Assembly (NCBI RefSeq): GCF_004745575.1
Contig: NZ_RPEM01000003.1
Location: forward strand, 124,001 to 188,000
DNA: 64,000 nt
Source of the DNA: Pseudotabrizicola sediminis
GTDB lineage: Bacteria > Pseudomonadota > Alphaproteobacteria > Rhodobacterales > Rhodobacteraceae
Reading direction: 5' to 3'
The translations under genes and the position numbers were made by a program. Positions 8,862 to 20,977 of this stretch are shown here, one piece after another (the first letter of the stretch is position 1; every line of letters starts with the position of its first letter). The notes under the pieces were generated by a model. That model saw only the letters and a program-made list of their open reading frames with translations. It was not told the origin of the DNA and ran no database searches.

Positions 8862-11036
8862 ATGACACAGGCAGATTTCCTCAAGGCCCCGTTCCCAGAC
8901 CCCATTTCGCTGCCCGAGGCCGAAATTACCGGGCCGGGGCGCTTCTTTAACCGTGAGCTGAGCTGGCTGGCCTTCAACTGGCGCGTTCTGGATGAGGCGG
9001 CAAACCCCAATGTGCCGCTGCTGGAGCGTTTGCGGTTCCTGTCGATTTCCGCCACCAATCTGGATGAGTTCTTTACCGTGCGGGTGGCGGGCTTGCGCGC
9101 GCTGGTACGGGCCAAGAACGCCGGGCTGTCGGAAGACGGCTGCACCCCGGCGGATCAACTGGTGATGATCCAGGCCGATGCGCGCAAACTGATGCAGCGC
9201 CAGCAGACGGTGCTGAACTGCCTGAAAAAAGAGATGGAGGCCGAGGGGATCAGCATTGTCACCCGGTCAAAACTGACAGCGGCAGATCTGCGGCATCTGG
9301 AGGCGCATTTCCTGCACAAGGTGTTTCCGGTGCTTTCACCGCTGGCGATCGACCCGGCGCATCCGTTTCCGTTCATCCCGAACACCGGGTTCTCGCTTGC
9401 GCTGGAGCTGGAGCGGCTGACCGATCACCGCACGCTCAAGGCGCTGTTGCCAATTCCGCAGCAGATTGCGCGCTTTGTGCCCTTGCCAGGCAAGCCGGGG
9501 ATCCACCGGTTTTTGCCGCTGGAAGAACTGTTGCTGTTGCATCTGAACATGCTGTTTCCGGGCTATACCGACCGGGGACACTGTGCGTTCCGGGTGCTGC
9601 GCGACAGCGATCTGGAGGTCGAGGATGAGGCCGAAGATCTGGTGCGCGAGTTCGAGACCGCGCTGAAGCGGCGGCGGCGGGGCGAGGTGATCCGGCTGAA
9701 GATGACGGCGGGGGCACCGGCCGATCTGCGCGCGCTGATCATGGAAGAGCTGTCGGTCACCGAGCCCGAGGTGGTCGAGGTCAAGGGTCTGCTGGGGGTT
9801 GCCGATCTGAAGGAGCTGGTGCTGTCCAGTCGGCCAGACCTGTTGTGGCCACCCTTTGCCCCGCGCGTGCCCGAACGGGTACAGGACCATGAGGGCGATC
9901 TGTTCGCCGCGATCCGGCAAAAGGATATGTTGCTGCACCACCCGTATGAGACCTTTGATCTGGTGATCCGGTTTCTGGAACAGGCGGCGCGCGATCCCGA
10001 TGTGCTGGCGATCAAGCAGACGCTGTACCGCACCAGTTGGGACAGTCCGGTGGTGAGTGCGTTGTGCGAGGCGGCGGAGGCGGGCAAATCGGTGACGGCG
10101 CTGGTTGAGCTGAAAGCCCGGTTTGATGAGGCCGCGAACATCCGCCAGTCGCGACGGCTGGAACGGTCGGGCGCGCATGTGGTGTACGGGTTTATCCACT
10201 ACAAGACCCATGCCAAGATCAGCACCGTGGTGCGGCGCGAGGGTGAAAACCTTGTGACCTATACCCATTACGGCACCGGCAATTATCACCCGATCACTGC
10301 GCGGATTTATACCGATCTGTCGTTCTTTACCTGCGACGCGGCGCTGGGGCGCGATGCGACCAAGGTGTTCAACTACCTGTCGGGCTATGTGCAACCCGAG
10401 GGCCTGGAGAATCTGGCGATTTCGCCGATCAGCCTGAAGCCGCGCCTTCTGGGCCTGATCGCGGCAGAGGCGGATCATGCCCGTGCCGGGCGGCCTGCGG
10501 AAATCTGGGCCAAGATGAACAGCGTGATCGACCCCGAGGTGATTGACGCGCTCTATGCGGCGTCACAGGCCGGGGTGAAGATCAGTCTGGTGATCCGCGG
10601 CATCTGCGGATTGCGCCCCGGCATCAAGGGGTTAAGCGAGAACATCCGCGTCAAGTCCATCGTCGGGCGGTTTCTGGAACACAGCCGGATTGTCTGTTTC
10701 GGGTCGGGCCACGGGTTGCCCAGCAAGCAGGCGCGGGTGTTTTTCTCCAGCGCCGACTGGATGGGCCGCAACCTGACGCGGCGGGTCGAAACGCTGGTCG
10801 AGGTGCATAATGACACCGTGAAGGCGCAGATCGTCAGCCAGATCATGGCCGCCAATCTGGCCGACGAGGCGCAGAGCTGGGTTTTGAACCCTGATGGCAC
10901 CTGCGCGCGCGAGTTGCAGCCCAAAGATGGCAAGCTGTTCGCCTGTCACACGTTCTTCATGGAAAACCCGTCTTTGTCGGGCCGGGGCACCGCCGGGGCC
11001 AAGGATGTGCCAAAGCTGGCAGCCCTGAAAGACTGA
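8862..11036 (+). CDS. ppk1: Polyphosphate kinase 1
   Basis: A 724-residue Ppk1 that polymerises ATP gamma-phosphate into polyphosphate, reversibly. The N-terminal domain contains [18 protein letters not shown], and the two phospholipase-D-like catalytic domains follow. The autophosphorylated His is expected at His450 in HYKTHAKIS, with the second conserved His at His607 in [12 protein letters not shown]. Length and motif order are normal. It sits 46 nt after hdaA and 133 nt before ppx, the paired degradative enzyme. Confidence 0.97.
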   Translation: MTQADFLKAPFPDPISLPEAEITGPGRFFNRELSWLAFNWRVLDEAANPNVPLLERLRFLSISATNLDEFFTVRVAGLRALVRAKNAGLSEDGCTPADQLVMIQADARKLMQRQQTVLNCLKKEMEAEGISIVTRSKLTAADLRHLEAHFLHKVFPVLSPLAIDPAHPFPFIPNTGFSLALELERLTDHRTLKALLPIPQQIARFVPLPGKPGIHRFLPLEELLLLHLNMLFPGYTDRGHCAFRVLRDSDLEVEDEAEDLVREFETALKRRRRGEVIRLKMTAGAPADLRALIMEELSVTEPEVVEVKGLLGVADLKELVLSSRPDLLWPPFAPRVPERVQDHEGDLFAAIRQKDMLLHHPYETFDLVIRFLEQAARDPDVLAIKQTLYRTSWDSPVVSALCEAAEAGKSVTALVELKARFDEAANIRQSRRLERSGAHVVYGFIHYKTHAKISTVVRREGENLVTYTHYGTGNYHPITARIYTDLSFFTCDAALGRDATKVFNYLSGYVQPEGLENLAISPISLKPRLLGLIAAEADHARAGRPAEIWAKMNSVIDPEVIDALYAASQAGVKISLVIRGICGLRPGIKGLSENIRVKSIVGRFLEHSRIVCFGSGHGLPSKQARVFFSSADWMGRNLTRRVETLVEVHNDTVKAQIVSQIMAANLADEAQSWVLNPDGTCARELQPKDGKLFACHTFFMENPSLSGRGTAGAKDVPKLAALKD

Positions 11037-11100
11037 CGCGCGTGGTGGATCACATGTGGCACGATATGGCCGCAGCCCGGTTCACCCTGCACAACAACAA

Positions 11101-11147
11101 GGCGGCGCTTCGCTTGACGCCGCCCCGGACCTTGCGCCAAGGTCCGG
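11101..11147 (+). other. Two hairpins between ppk and ppx
   Basis: GGCGGCG (11101-11107) pairs with CGCCGCC (11118-11124). Immediately after, CCGGACCTTG (11125-11134) and CAAGGTCCGG (11138-11147) make a perfect 10-bp stem with a CGC loop. No T-tract follows. The position 22 nt before the ppx ATG could tune ppx translation or protect the mRNA junction. Confidence 0.55.
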
Positions 11148-11169
11148 CTCATACTGCACTGGGGATCAT

Positions 11170-12747
11170 ATGATACGCGACCAGAACCAGACTGCGCCCG
11201 ACGCAGAGGATGAAGATTTCGGCCCCTTTGGCCGGTCGCTGTTTGAAGACCCTTCGGTGCGGGCGCTGTCCCGCGTGGGTGTGGTCGATGTGGGGTCAAA
11301 CTCGGTCCGCATGGTGGTGTTTGACGGCGCGGCGCGGTCACCCGCGTATTTTTACAACGAAAAAATCCTGTGCGGCCTTGGCAAGGGTCTGGGCGAGACG
11401 GGAATGTTGAACGCGCAAGGCAAGGTGCGGGCGCTGGCCGCGCTCAAGCGGTTTTCGTTGCTGGCGAGCGGCATGGGGGCCGCCCCCCTGACCGTGGTGG
11501 CCACCGCCGCCACGCGCGAAGCCAAGGACGGGCCGGCGTTTTCGGCGCAGGTGCTGGAAGAAACCGGCCTGCGGCTGCATGTGATCGACGGGGATGAGGA
11601 GGCGCGGCTGTCGGCGCAGGGCGTGCTGCTGGGCTGGCCCGAGGCCAAGGGCGTGGTCTGCGACATCGGCGGCAACTCTATGGAACTGGCCCGCGTGGGC
11701 GATGGCAAGGTCGGCAAGCGGGTATCGACCCAGCTTGGACCGTTCCGCCTGCAACAGGTGGAAGGCGGGGTAGAAAAGCGCCGGGCTCTGATTCAGCGGG
11801 TGCTGAACAGTGCGCAGGACAAGATCAAGTCCGAAGGCGAGCGGTTTTATATGGTGGGCGGGTCGTGGCGGGTGATTGCCCGGCTGGACATGGAGCGGCG
11901 GAATTATCCGCTGACGGTGCTGCACGAATACCGGATGCCAACCAAATCGGCCCTCGATACGCTGGACTGGCTGGAGACCGCCGATCTGACCATGCTGCGC
12001 AGCCGCACCGGCACATCGCAGGAACGGATGGAGCTGGTGCCGCTGGCCTGCGAGGTGCTGCGCGAGCTGATCCGGGTGTTCAAACCATCGGAAATCGACA
12101 TCTCGTCTTACGGGATACGCGAGGGGCTGCTCTATGAACAGATGCCCGACAAACTGCGGCAGCGCGACCCGCTGATCGAGGCAGCGCGGATGGCGGAACT
12201 GACCGGTGCCCGCCTGCCCGGCACCGGCAAGACGCTGTTCACCTTTCTGATGCCCCTGTTCAAGGACCACCCCAAGGAGCGTCTGCGCCTGATCAAGGCG
12301 GCGTGCCTGCTGCATGACACCACATGGCGGGCGCATCCCGATTACCGCGCCGATGTGTGTTTCGACAATGCGACGCGGGCCAACCTTGGGGGCCTGGATC
12401 ATCCGGGGCGGGTGTTTCTGGGCCTGTCGCTCTTGCACCGCTACAAGAACAACCGATCCGGGTCGCGGCTAGAGCCGCTGTTCCGGCTGCTGTCGGAAGA
12501 CGAGATTCAGGAGGCCGAGGTGCTGGGCAAGGCGATGCGCTTTGGTGCCATGTTCGCCGCAGGCGATCCGGCCGAGGCCGGGGCACTGGTGTGGAAGCCG
12601 AAAAAGCGCACGCTGGATCTGCAGCTGACCGAACTGGGTGTCGGGCTGTATGGCGAGGTGGCAAAGGCGCGCTTTTCCTCGCTGACACAGGCGCTGCGGG
12701 CCAAGGGGCGTGTGCTGCAGCCGGGCGAAGATGATGCTGAGGTTTGA
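11170..12747 (+). CDS. ppx: Exopolyphosphatase (Ppx/GppA family)
   Basis: A 525-residue member of the ASKHA superfamily that releases phosphate from polyphosphate ends (or hydrolyses pppGpp). The phosphate-1 motif VVDVGSNSVRMVVF is near residues 38-51, a catalytic-region Glu lies in DGDEEARLSAQG, and the phosphate-2 motif CDIGGNSMEL follows. The C-terminal half has an HD-like helical domain (LHDTTWRAHPDYR). Start chosen at MIRDQNQTAPD (11170) with GGGGAT upstream; the open frame to 11056 crosses the hairpins. The last bases overlap the VOC gene. Confidence 0.92.
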   Translation: MIRDQNQTAPDAEDEDFGPFGRSLFEDPSVRALSRVGVVDVGSNSVRMVVFDGAARSPAYFYNEKILCGLGKGLGETGMLNAQGKVRALAALKRFSLLASGMGAAPLTVVATAATREAKDGPAFSAQVLEETGLRLHVIDGDEEARLSAQGVLLGWPEAKGVVCDIGGNSMELARVGDGKVGKRVSTQLGPFRLQQVEGGVEKRRALIQRVLNSAQDKIKSEGERFYMVGGSWRVIARLDMERRNYPLTVLHEYRMPTKSALDTLDWLETADLTMLRSRTGTSQERMELVPLACEVLRELIRVFKPSEIDISSYGIREGLLYEQMPDKLRQRDPLIEAARMAELTGARLPGTGKTLFTFLMPLFKDHPKERLRLIKAACLLHDTTWRAHPDYRADVCFDNATRANLGGLDHPGRVFLGLSLLHRYKNNRSGSRLEPLFRLLSEDEIQEAEVLGKAMRFGAMFAAGDPAEAGALVWKPKKRTLDLQLTELGVGLYGEVAKARFSSLTQALRAKGRVLQPGEDDAEV

Positions 12748-13339
12748 TCATCTGGCGGTCAGCTGCACAGCGCTGGACGAAGGGGCTGGGGCAGTCGAGG
12801 CAGCACTTGGCCTGCCGCTGGTTCCGGGGGGCAAGCACGCGCATATGGGCACGCACAACCGGCTGCTGCGGCTGGGGGATGCCTATCTGGAGGTGATTGC
12901 GATTGATCCGGCGGCCCCTGCACCGGCATGGCCACGCTGGTTTGCCTTGGATGATTTTGCGGGGGCTGCGCGTCTGACCAATTGGGTGGTGGCCTGCGAT
13001 GATCTGGATGCCGGGCTGGCGCAGGCCCCGGCGGGGGCGGGCGTGGCGGTTGATCTGGCGCGCGGCGATCTTCGCTGGCGGATGGGGGTGCCAACTGACG
13101 GGCAGCTGCCGTTCGGCGGGGCGTTTCCGGCGCTGATCCAGTGGCAAGGGCCGCATCCGGCCCCCCGCCTGCCCGACAGCGGGGCACGGCTGGCGCGGCT
13201 GGTGGTGACGCATCCCGAGGCGGCGGGCTTGCGCGCGGCGCTGTCCGGGCTGTCCGACGCGCGGGTGGTGGTGGAGACCGGGGCGCTGGCCCTGCGGGCC
13301 GAGATCGACACGCCGCACGGGCGGCGCGTGCTGGCATGA
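12731..13339 (+). CDS. VOC superfamily (glyoxalase-like domain) protein
   Basis: A 202-residue protein starting MMLRFDHLAVSC (either of two tandem ATGs, 12731 or 12734), overlapping the ppx stop. The pattern FDHLAV...GLPLVPGGKHAHMGTHN...YLEVIAI is that of the Glyoxalase_3/VOC fold, with metal-ligand candidates in the first His and the later Glu. VOC proteins bind metals or small molecules and include dioxygenases and resistance proteins; the substrate cannot be told. It is coupled by ATGA overlap to the acetyltransferase downstream. Confidence 0.75.
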   Translation: MMLRFDHLAVSCTALDEGAGAVEAALGLPLVPGGKHAHMGTHNRLLRLGDAYLEVIAIDPAAPAPAWPRWFALDDFAGAARLTNWVVACDDLDAGLAQAPAGAGVAVDLARGDLRWRMGVPTDGQLPFGGAFPALIQWQGPHPAPRLPDSGARLARLVVTHPEAAGLRAALSGLSDARVVVETGALALRAEIDTPHGRRVLA

Positions 13340-13821
13340 TCCGCAACGCCACGTCGGGCGACGCCGAAGCGGTGGCCGCGATCTGGAACCACTATATCCG
13401 CGACACGGTGGCCACCTTCAATTCGGCCGAAAAGACGGTGGCAGAGGTGATCGCCACCATCTCCACCCGTCAGGTGCAACGTTGTTTTCTGGTGGCCGAG
13501 GCGCAGGGCCGTGTGCAGGGCTTTGCCACCTATGACCAGTTTCGCGGCGGCATCGGCTATGCCCATAGCATGGAGCATACCGTGCTGCTGGCACCAGAGG
13601 CAGGGGGCCATGGCTTTGGCCGCGCGCTGATGCGGGCGGTAGAGGCGCATGCAACATCTGCTGGCGCACATGTGATGGTGGCCGGGGTGACGGCGGAAAA
13701 TGCGGCTGGGCAGGACTTTCATACGAAACTGGGCTATGTTCAGACTGGGCTGATGCCGCAGGTGGGCCGGAAATTCGGGCGCTGGATGGATCTTGTGCTG
13801 ATGCAGAAAATCCTCTCCTGA
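13336..13821 (+). CDS. GNAT family N-acetyltransferase (phosphinothricin acetyltransferase-like)
   Basis: A 161-residue GNAT domain protein: IRNATSGDAEAVAAIWNHYI at the N-terminus, the acetyl-CoA-binding GHGFGRALMRAV loop near residues 94-105, and the FHTKLGYVQTGLMPQVGRKFGRWMD end typical of the PAT/MnaT (methionine sulfone/sulfoximine) branch. It likely acetylates an amino-acid-like amine, with the substrate inferred only from similarity. The ATG overlaps the preceding TGA (ATGA). No resistance context is evident. Confidence 0.85.
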   Translation: MIRNATSGDAEAVAAIWNHYIRDTVATFNSAEKTVAEVIATISTRQVQRCFLVAEAQGRVQGFATYDQFRGGIGYAHSMEHTVLLAPEAGGHGFGRALMRAVEAHATSAGAHVMVAGVTAENAAGQDFHTKLGYVQTGLMPQVGRKFGRWMDLVLMQKILS

Positions 13822-13852
13822 CAACCCGCGCAGTGCGCGCTATCCTGATGCC

Positions 13853-14569
13853 ATGTCGATCTGGACCCGCATTGCCGACGCCCTGTCTGCCCTAGCCACC
13901 GGCGAAGGGTTGTCAGTGGTGTTCGACCGGCTGCGCGGCGTGGAAACCGCCCCGGATAAATCGGTCGCCTTTACGATCGCCGTGATCGCCCTTGGGGCCA
14001 AGATGGCCAAGGCCGACGGCCATGTCACCCGGCATGAGGTGAACGCCTTTCGTCAGATCTTTGCGATCCCTGATGAGGAAGCGGCCAATGCTGCGCGCGT
14101 GTTCAATCTGGCGCGGCAGGATGTGGCGGGGTTCGATGCCTATGCCCGCAAAGTGGCGGCGATGTTCCGCGCCGAGGGGCAGGCGCTGTGCGCTGACGAC
14201 CGCAATGTGCTGATCGACCTGCTGGAAGGGCTGTTCCACATCGCGATGGCGGATGGTGATTTCCACCCCGCCGAAGATGCGTTTTTGCATGAGGTGGCGC
14301 GGATCTTTGGGTTGGATGACCGTTGCTATGGCACGATGCGGGCGCGATTTGTCGAAGGCGCGCCGCGCGACCCCTATGATGTGCTGGGCGTGGCGGCCAA
14401 CGCCCCGATGAATCAGGTGCGCGCGGCGTGGCGGCAGGCGGTCAAGGACAGCCACCCCGATGCGATGATCGCACGCGGGGTGCCGGCCGAGGCGGTAAAG
14501 CTTGCCGAACGCCGCCTGATCGCCATCAATGCCGCCTGGGATGAGATTTCCGGGCAGCGGGCCGCCTGA
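13853..14569 (+). CDS. TerB-DnaJ (DjlA-like) co-chaperone protein
   Basis: A 238-residue protein. Residues about 35-155 form a TerB-like all-helical domain (AKADGHVTRHEVNAFRQIF and ADGDFHPAEDAFLHEVA repeats). Residues 172-238 form a J domain with DPYDVLGVAANAPMNQVRAAWRQ and an intact HPD at SHPDAM. This is the DjlA order without its N-terminal membrane anchor, so it is probably cytosolic. It should stimulate DnaK ATPase. It overlaps the next gene by one base (TGATG). Confidence 0.88.
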   Translation: MSIWTRIADALSALATGEGLSVVFDRLRGVETAPDKSVAFTIAVIALGAKMAKADGHVTRHEVNAFRQIFAIPDEEAANAARVFNLARQDVAGFDAYARKVAAMFRAEGQALCADDRNVLIDLLEGLFHIAMADGDFHPAEDAFLHEVARIFGLDDRCYGTMRARFVEGAPRDPYDVLGVAANAPMNQVRAAWRQAVKDSHPDAMIARGVPAEAVKLAERRLIAINAAWDEISGQRAA

Positions 14570-15621
14570 TGGCCCCGCCGGAGCGGCTGCGCATCGCCAC
14601 CTATAACGTCGAATGGTTCAACGCGCTGTTTGATGATGACGGGCGGCTGTTGGCCGATGCTGCCCCGTCCGCCCGCCACAAGATCAGCCGCGCCGTGCAG
14701 GCCGGGGCGCTGGGGATTGTCTTCACCGCAATGGATGCCGATGCGGTGATGGTGATCGAGGCCCCCGATACCGGGTCAAAGCGCAGCTCTGCGCGCGCGC
14801 TGGAAACCTTTGCCCGTGCCTTCGGTCTGCGAACCAGCCGCGCCATCACGGGCTTCATGTCGGAAACCGAGCAGGAGATCACCCTGCTGTATGATCCCAC
14901 CCGGCTGACCCCCCGGCATGATCCGGTCGGTGATCCGGTTGGAAAGAAGGGCAGCCGCGATGCGCCGCGATTTGACGGCACGTTCCGCTATGACCTGAAC
15001 GCCGATGCCACACCCGATCTGATCCGCTTTTCCAAACCCCCTCTGGAACTGGCGGTGGAAACGGCGGGCGGGCGGGCGCTGCGGATGATCGGGGTGCATG
15101 CGAAATCCAAAGCCCCCCATGGCGCGCGCACGCCTGAGGAAATCACCCGCCTGTCGATTGCAAACCGTCGCAAGCAACTGGCAGAATGCATCTGGCTGCG
15201 CGCCCGGGTCGAATGGCACCTGGCGCGCAAGGATGACCTGCTGGTGATGGGCGATTTCAACGATGGTCCGGGGCTGGACGAGTTTGAAAAGCTGTTCGGC
15301 CATTCCGGGGTGGAAATCGTGCTTGGCGTCGATGTGCCGCCCGAGGCGCGACTGTACGATCCGCATGCCGCCATGGCCCTGACCGGGCGCATGAACCTGA
15401 CCCCCACCACGGCGCGGTTCTGGCTGAACCCGCAAAAGCGCTATTTCGAGGCGCTTTTGGATTTCATCATGGTCTCGCCCCGGCTGGCCGCCACCCACCC
15501 GGCCTGGCGGATCTGGCATCCGTGGAACGATCCGGCCTGCCTGAACACGCCCGAACTCCATGAGGCGCTGTTGCAGGCCTCAGACCATTTTCCGGTGACA
15601 ATCGACCTGACGCTGGCGTGA
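14569..15621 (+). CDS. Endonuclease/exonuclease/phosphatase family protein
   Basis: A 350-residue protein of the Mg-dependent EEP fold: RIATYNVEWFNALF at the start, DADAVMVIEAPD (metal-binding Glu), GVHAKSKAPHGARTP, GDFNDGPG (Asp/Asn pair) and the terminal SDHFPVT (Asp-His pair). All catalytic positions are present. Members cleave nucleic acids or phosphoesters; the specific target is unknown. No signal peptide is seen. The start codon overlaps the TGA of the TerB-DnaJ gene. Confidence 0.85.
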   Translation: MAPPERLRIATYNVEWFNALFDDDGRLLADAAPSARHKISRAVQAGALGIVFTAMDADAVMVIEAPDTGSKRSSARALETFARAFGLRTSRAITGFMSETEQEITLLYDPTRLTPRHDPVGDPVGKKGSRDAPRFDGTFRYDLNADATPDLIRFSKPPLELAVETAGGRALRMIGVHAKSKAPHGARTPEEITRLSIANRRKQLAECIWLRARVEWHLARKDDLLVMGDFNDGPGLDEFEKLFGHSGVEIVLGVDVPPEARLYDPHAAMALTGRMNLTPTTARFWLNPQKRYFEALLDFIMVSPRLAATHPAWRIWHPWNDPACLNTPELHEALLQASDHFPVTIDLTLA

Positions 15622-15681
15622 CCCCACCCCGCGCCGCAGACGTGAATTGCCATCGATTGCACTCTGCGGCATCATTGGGGA

Positions 15682-16050
15682 ATGAAACATCTGGTTATCG
15701 CCCTCGCCCTGCCCCTTGCCCTGCTGGTTGCCCCGCCTTTCCATGCGCAAACGCTGCCTGCCCCGCAGGTCGAGGAGGAGGAAGGCTTTGACCTTATGCA
15801 GGAAGGCGCAAAGCTGCTGTTCCGTGGCCTTATGCGCGAGATGGAACCGACGCTGAATGAAATGGGCAAAGCGCTGTCCGAGATGGAACCCGCCCTCCAG
15901 AACCTGATGGCGCTTGTCGATGACATTCGCAATTACGATGCGCCACGCATGCTCGACAACGGTGATATCCTGATCCCGCGCCGCAAAGATGCGCCAATGC
16001 CCCTGCCGTCCACCCCCCTGCCGATGCCCGAGGGCGAAATCGAGCTGTAA
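15682..16050 (+). CDS. Exported small acidic protein, unknown function
   Basis: A 122-residue protein with a clear signal peptide (residues 1-23, cleavage after FHA-Q). The mature part is acidic and Met/Glu-rich (EEEGFDLMQEGAKLLFRGLM, EMEPTLNEMGKALSEMEP), predicted helical and amphipathic, with a Pro-rich end (PLPSTPLPMPEGEIEL). I recall similar Rhodobacteraceae proteins misnamed AAA+ ATPases; no Walker motif is present. It is probably periplasmic, and nothing firm can be said about its function. It converges with mcm. Confidence 0.75.
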   Translation: MKHLVIALALPLALLVAPPFHAQTLPAPQVEEEEGFDLMQEGAKLLFRGLMREMEPTLNEMGKALSEMEPALQNLMALVDDIRNYDAPRMLDNGDILIPRRKDAPMPLPSTPLPMPEGEIEL

Positions 16051-16053
16051 GAA

Positions 16054-16069
16054 GGGGGGCCAGCCCCCC
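16054..16069. terminator. Hairpin between convergent genes
   Basis: GGGGGGC (16054-16060) pairs with GCCCCCC (16063-16069) around a 2-nt gap. It starts 4 nt after the stop of the upstream gene and lies before the end of mcm on the other strand. It lacks a T-run. Confidence 0.45.
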
Positions 16070-16096
16070 GGCCAGCCGGGGCGCGCGCTTGCCGGA

Positions 16097-18226
16097 TCAG
16101 CGCCGTGTCTGGCGGATCAGGCTCAGGATGTCCTTGGCGGCACTGGGGATATTAGTGCCGGGGCCAAAGATCGCCTTGACGCCGTTGTCATACAAAAACT
16201 GGTAATCCTGCTGCGGGATCACGCCGCCGCAGATCACCAGAATATCGCCCGCGCCCGCCGCCTGCAACGCCTGCACCAGTTTGGGCGCAAGCGTCTTGTG
16301 CCCCGCGGCCTGTGACGAGATGCCGATGACATGCACGTCATTGTCGATGGCATCCTGCGCGGCCTCTTCCGGGGTCTGGAACAGGGGGCCCACGTCGACA
16401 TCAAAACCGATATCGGCAAAGGCGGTCGCGATGACCTTGGCCCCCCGGTCGTGCCCGTCCTGCCCCATCTTTACCACAAGCATGCGCGGGCGGCGGCCTT
16501 CTTCGGCGGCGAAGGCCTCGACATCGGCCTGAATCGCCTCGAACCCGGCATCGCCCTCATAGGCGGCACCGTAAACCCCGGCGAGGGTTTTGACCTCGGC
16601 CCGGTGGCGGCCGAAGACCGCTTCCATGGCGTCTGAAATCTCCCCTACGGTGGCACGGGCACGGGCGGCGGTCACGGCGGCGTCCAGCAGGTTGCCGCCT
16701 TCGCCCGCGCGGCGGGTCAGTTCGGCAAGGGCGGCCTGACAGGCAGCCTCGTCGCGGGCAGCGCGGGTGGCTTTCAGCCGGGCGATCTGGCTGTCGCGCA
16801 CGGCGACATTGTCGATATCAAGGATATCTATCGCATCCTCGCTGGCCTTGCGGTATTTGTTGACCCCCACGATGACATCCTCGGCCCGGTCAATCGCGGC
16901 CTGACGGCGAGCGGCGGATTCTTCGATCCGCAGCTTGGGCATGCCGGTGGCGACGGCCTTGGTCATGCCGCCCATGGCCTCGACCTCTTCGATCAGCTTC
17001 CACGCCTCTTCCGCCAGCTGATGCGTCAGGGTTTCCACGTAATAGCTGCCCGCCAGCGGGTCGACGACATGGGTGATGCCGGTTTCTTCCTGCAAGATCA
17101 GCTGGGTATTGCGGGCGATGCGCGCGCTGAATTCGGTGGGCAGGGCAATCGCCTCGTCCAGCGCATTGGTGTGCAGGCTTTGCGTGCCGCCCAGCACCGC
17201 CGACATCGCCTCATAGGCGGTGCGGATCACATTGTTGTAGGGGTCCGCCTCTTGCAGACTGACGCCGGAGGTCTGGCAATGGGTGCGCAGCATCAGCGAA
17301 CCCTCTTTTTTCGGCGCGAATTCCGACATGATGCGGTGCCACAACAGGCGGGCAGCGCGCAGCTTGGCGGCCTCCATGAAGAAGTTCATGCCGATGGCGA
17401 AGAAGAACGACAGCCTTCCTGCAAAGGCATCGACATCCATGCCGCGCGCAATCGCGGTGCGCACATATTCCCGGCCATCCGCAAGGGTGAAGGCCAGTTC
17501 CTGCACCAGATTGGCCCCGGCTTCCTGCATGTGATAGCCGGAGATCGAGATCGAGTTGAACTTCGGCATGTGCGCGGACGTGTATTCGATGATGTCCGCG
17601 ATGATCCGCATCGAGGGTTCGGGCGGGTAGACATAGGTGTTGCGGACCATGAATTCCTTCAGAATGTCATTCTGAATGGTCCCCGACAGCAGGCTGCGGT
17701 CAACGCCCTGCTCTTCCCCCGTCACGATGAAACTGGCCAGAATCGGGATCACGGCGCCGTTCATGGTCATGGAAACGCTGACCTTTTCCAGCGGGATGCC
17801 GTCGAACAGGATTTTCATGTCCTCGACCGAGTCAATCGCCACCCCGGCCTTGCCGACATCGCCCACCACGCGCGGATGATCAGAATCGTAGCCGCGGTGG
17901 GTGGCCAGATCGAAAGCGACCGACACGCCCTGCTGCCCGGCGGCAAGCGCCTTGCGGTAAAAGTCGTTTGAAGCCTCTGCGGTGGAAAAGCCCGCATATT
18001 GCCGGATGGTCCAGGGGCGGCCTGCATACATGGTCGCCTTCACGCCCCTCGTGAAGGGGGCGGCCCCCGGCACGCCGCCCATATGCGGCAGGTTGGCGGT
18101 GTCTTCGGCGGTGTACAGCGGCTTGACCGCGATCCCTTCCAGCGTGTTCCAGATCAGGCTTTCGGGGTCTTTGCCCTTCAGCTCTTTGCTGGCGAGGGTG
18201 GCCCAATGTTTCAGCGCGTCGGTCAT
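16097..18226 (-). CDS. mcm: Methylmalonyl-CoA mutase
   Basis: A 709-residue single-chain, coenzyme-B12-dependent mutase that isomerises methylmalonyl-CoA to succinyl-CoA, the last step of the propionyl-CoA route. The N-terminal substrate barrel contains [18 protein letters not shown] and [12 protein letters not shown]. The C-terminal cobalamin domain has [10 protein letters not shown], with His592 as the expected lower axial ligand, and the downstream GISSQAAGH and CGGVIP segments. Length matches ScpA/MutB fused proteins. It is the last leftward gene of the pcc cluster, separated from pccA by an opposite-strand DUF4174 gene. No epimerase gene is in the window. Confidence 0.97.
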   Translation of the reverse strand: MTDALKHWATLASKELKGKDPESLIWNTLEGIAVKPLYTAEDTANLPHMGGVPGAAPFTRGVKATMYAGRPWTIRQYAGFSTAEASNDFYRKALAAGQQGVSVAFDLATHRGYDSDHPRVVGDVGKAGVAIDSVEDMKILFDGIPLEKVSVSMTMNGAVIPILASFIVTGEEQGVDRSLLSGTIQNDILKEFMVRNTYVYPPEPSMRIIADIIEYTSAHMPKFNSISISGYHMQEAGANLVQELAFTLADGREYVRTAIARGMDVDAFAGRLSFFFAIGMNFFMEAAKLRAARLLWHRIMSEFAPKKEGSLMLRTHCQTSGVSLQEADPYNNVIRTAYEAMSAVLGGTQSLHTNALDEAIALPTEFSARIARNTQLILQEETGITHVVDPLAGSYYVETLTHQLAEEAWKLIEEVEAMGGMTKAVATGMPKLRIEESAARRQAAIDRAEDVIVGVNKYRKASEDAIDILDIDNVAVRDSQIARLKATRAARDEAACQAALAELTRRAGEGGNLLDAAVTAARARATVGEISDAMEAVFGRHRAEVKTLAGVYGAAYEGDAGFEAIQADVEAFAAEEGRRPRMLVVKMGQDGHDRGAKVIATAFADIGFDVDVGPLFQTPEEAAQDAIDNDVHVIGISSQAAGHKTLAPKLVQALQAAGAGDILVICGGVIPQQDYQFLYDNGVKAIFGPGTNIPSAAKDILSLIRQTRR

Positions 18227-18308
18227 CTGTTTACTCCGTCCATGCAGGTGGCATCTGCTCTTGGGTTTCCGGCCGCGCCGCCCTATGTTCTGTCACATGG
18301 GGAAATGC

Positions 18309-18800
18309 ATGAAACCGCTTTATACTCTTGGTCTTGCAGCACTGCTGCCATTCGTTGCCTTCGCACAAGAGGCGCAGGCGATTGATCCGTCAGTTCAGGT
18401 CGAGGTGGAGACCGAAGCCGTCGTGGTGCCGTATGGCCCGCGGGACGCTGCGGATGTGGTTTTTGACGATCTTATGTACAAACAGCGCCCCGTGGTGGTG
18501 TTTGGCGATGGGCCGGATGATCCGAATTTCCTGCGCCAGATGGAATTGCTGCAGCGCGATCTGCCTGCGCTGGAACAGCGCGATGTGGCGCTGATCATCG
18601 ACACCGACCCCGAGGCGCGGGGCGAGTGGCGGATGCGTCTGCGGCCGCGCGGGTTCTCCTTGGTGCTTATGGACAAGGATCTGCGCCCGGTGATCCGCAA
18701 ACCCCTGCCTTGGGAGGTGCGAGAAATTGTCGCGGCGATCGACAAGTTCCCGTTGCGTCGGCAGGAAATGCTGGAGCGAAACCCGGCGGGACGGCGCTAA
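18309..18800 (+). CDS. DUF4174 exported protein
   Basis: A 163-residue protein with a signal peptide (MKPLYTLGLAALLPFVAFAQ, about residues 1-19) followed by a thioredoxin-like-sized domain: RPVVVFGDGPDDPNFLRQM, ALIIDTDPEARGEWR and FSLVLMDKDLRPVIRKPLP. These fit the DUF4174 family, with no Cys redox pair. It lies on the opposite strand between pccA and mcm, in divergent orientation to mcm. The start at 18309 has GGGGA upstream; 18297 is an alternative. Function unknown. Confidence 0.8.
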   Translation: MKPLYTLGLAALLPFVAFAQEAQAIDPSVQVEVETEAVVVPYGPRDAADVVFDDLMYKQRPVVVFGDGPDDPNFLRQMELLQRDLPALEQRDVALIIDTDPEARGEWRMRLRPRGFSLVLMDKDLRPVIRKPLPWEVREIVAAIDKFPLRRQEMLERNPAGRR

Positions 18801-18802
18801 AT

Positions 18803-18824
18803 CCCGCTGCTGCGTCGCAGCGGG
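18803..18824. terminator. Hairpin between DUF4174 and pccA ends
   Basis: CCCGCTGC (18803-18810) and GCAGCGGG (18817-18824) make a perfect 8-bp stem with a TGCGTC loop, filling the 26-bp gap between two convergent stops. It is a plausible bidirectional terminator. Confidence 0.6.
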
Positions 18825-18826
18825 CA

Positions 18827-20827
<2,001 letters not shown>

Positions 20828-20977
20828 CGGCGCGTCCTCCCCTCGGGCAAGGCCGGGCCGGACCTTGCGCCGCAAATGAAAAGGGTCCTCCAGCCGGTAT
20901 GGCTGAAAGACCCCGTTTTCGAATGATCTGTGCTCAGGCGATCTGCTGCAACACTGGGCCGCGATGCGGCGGGCAGG

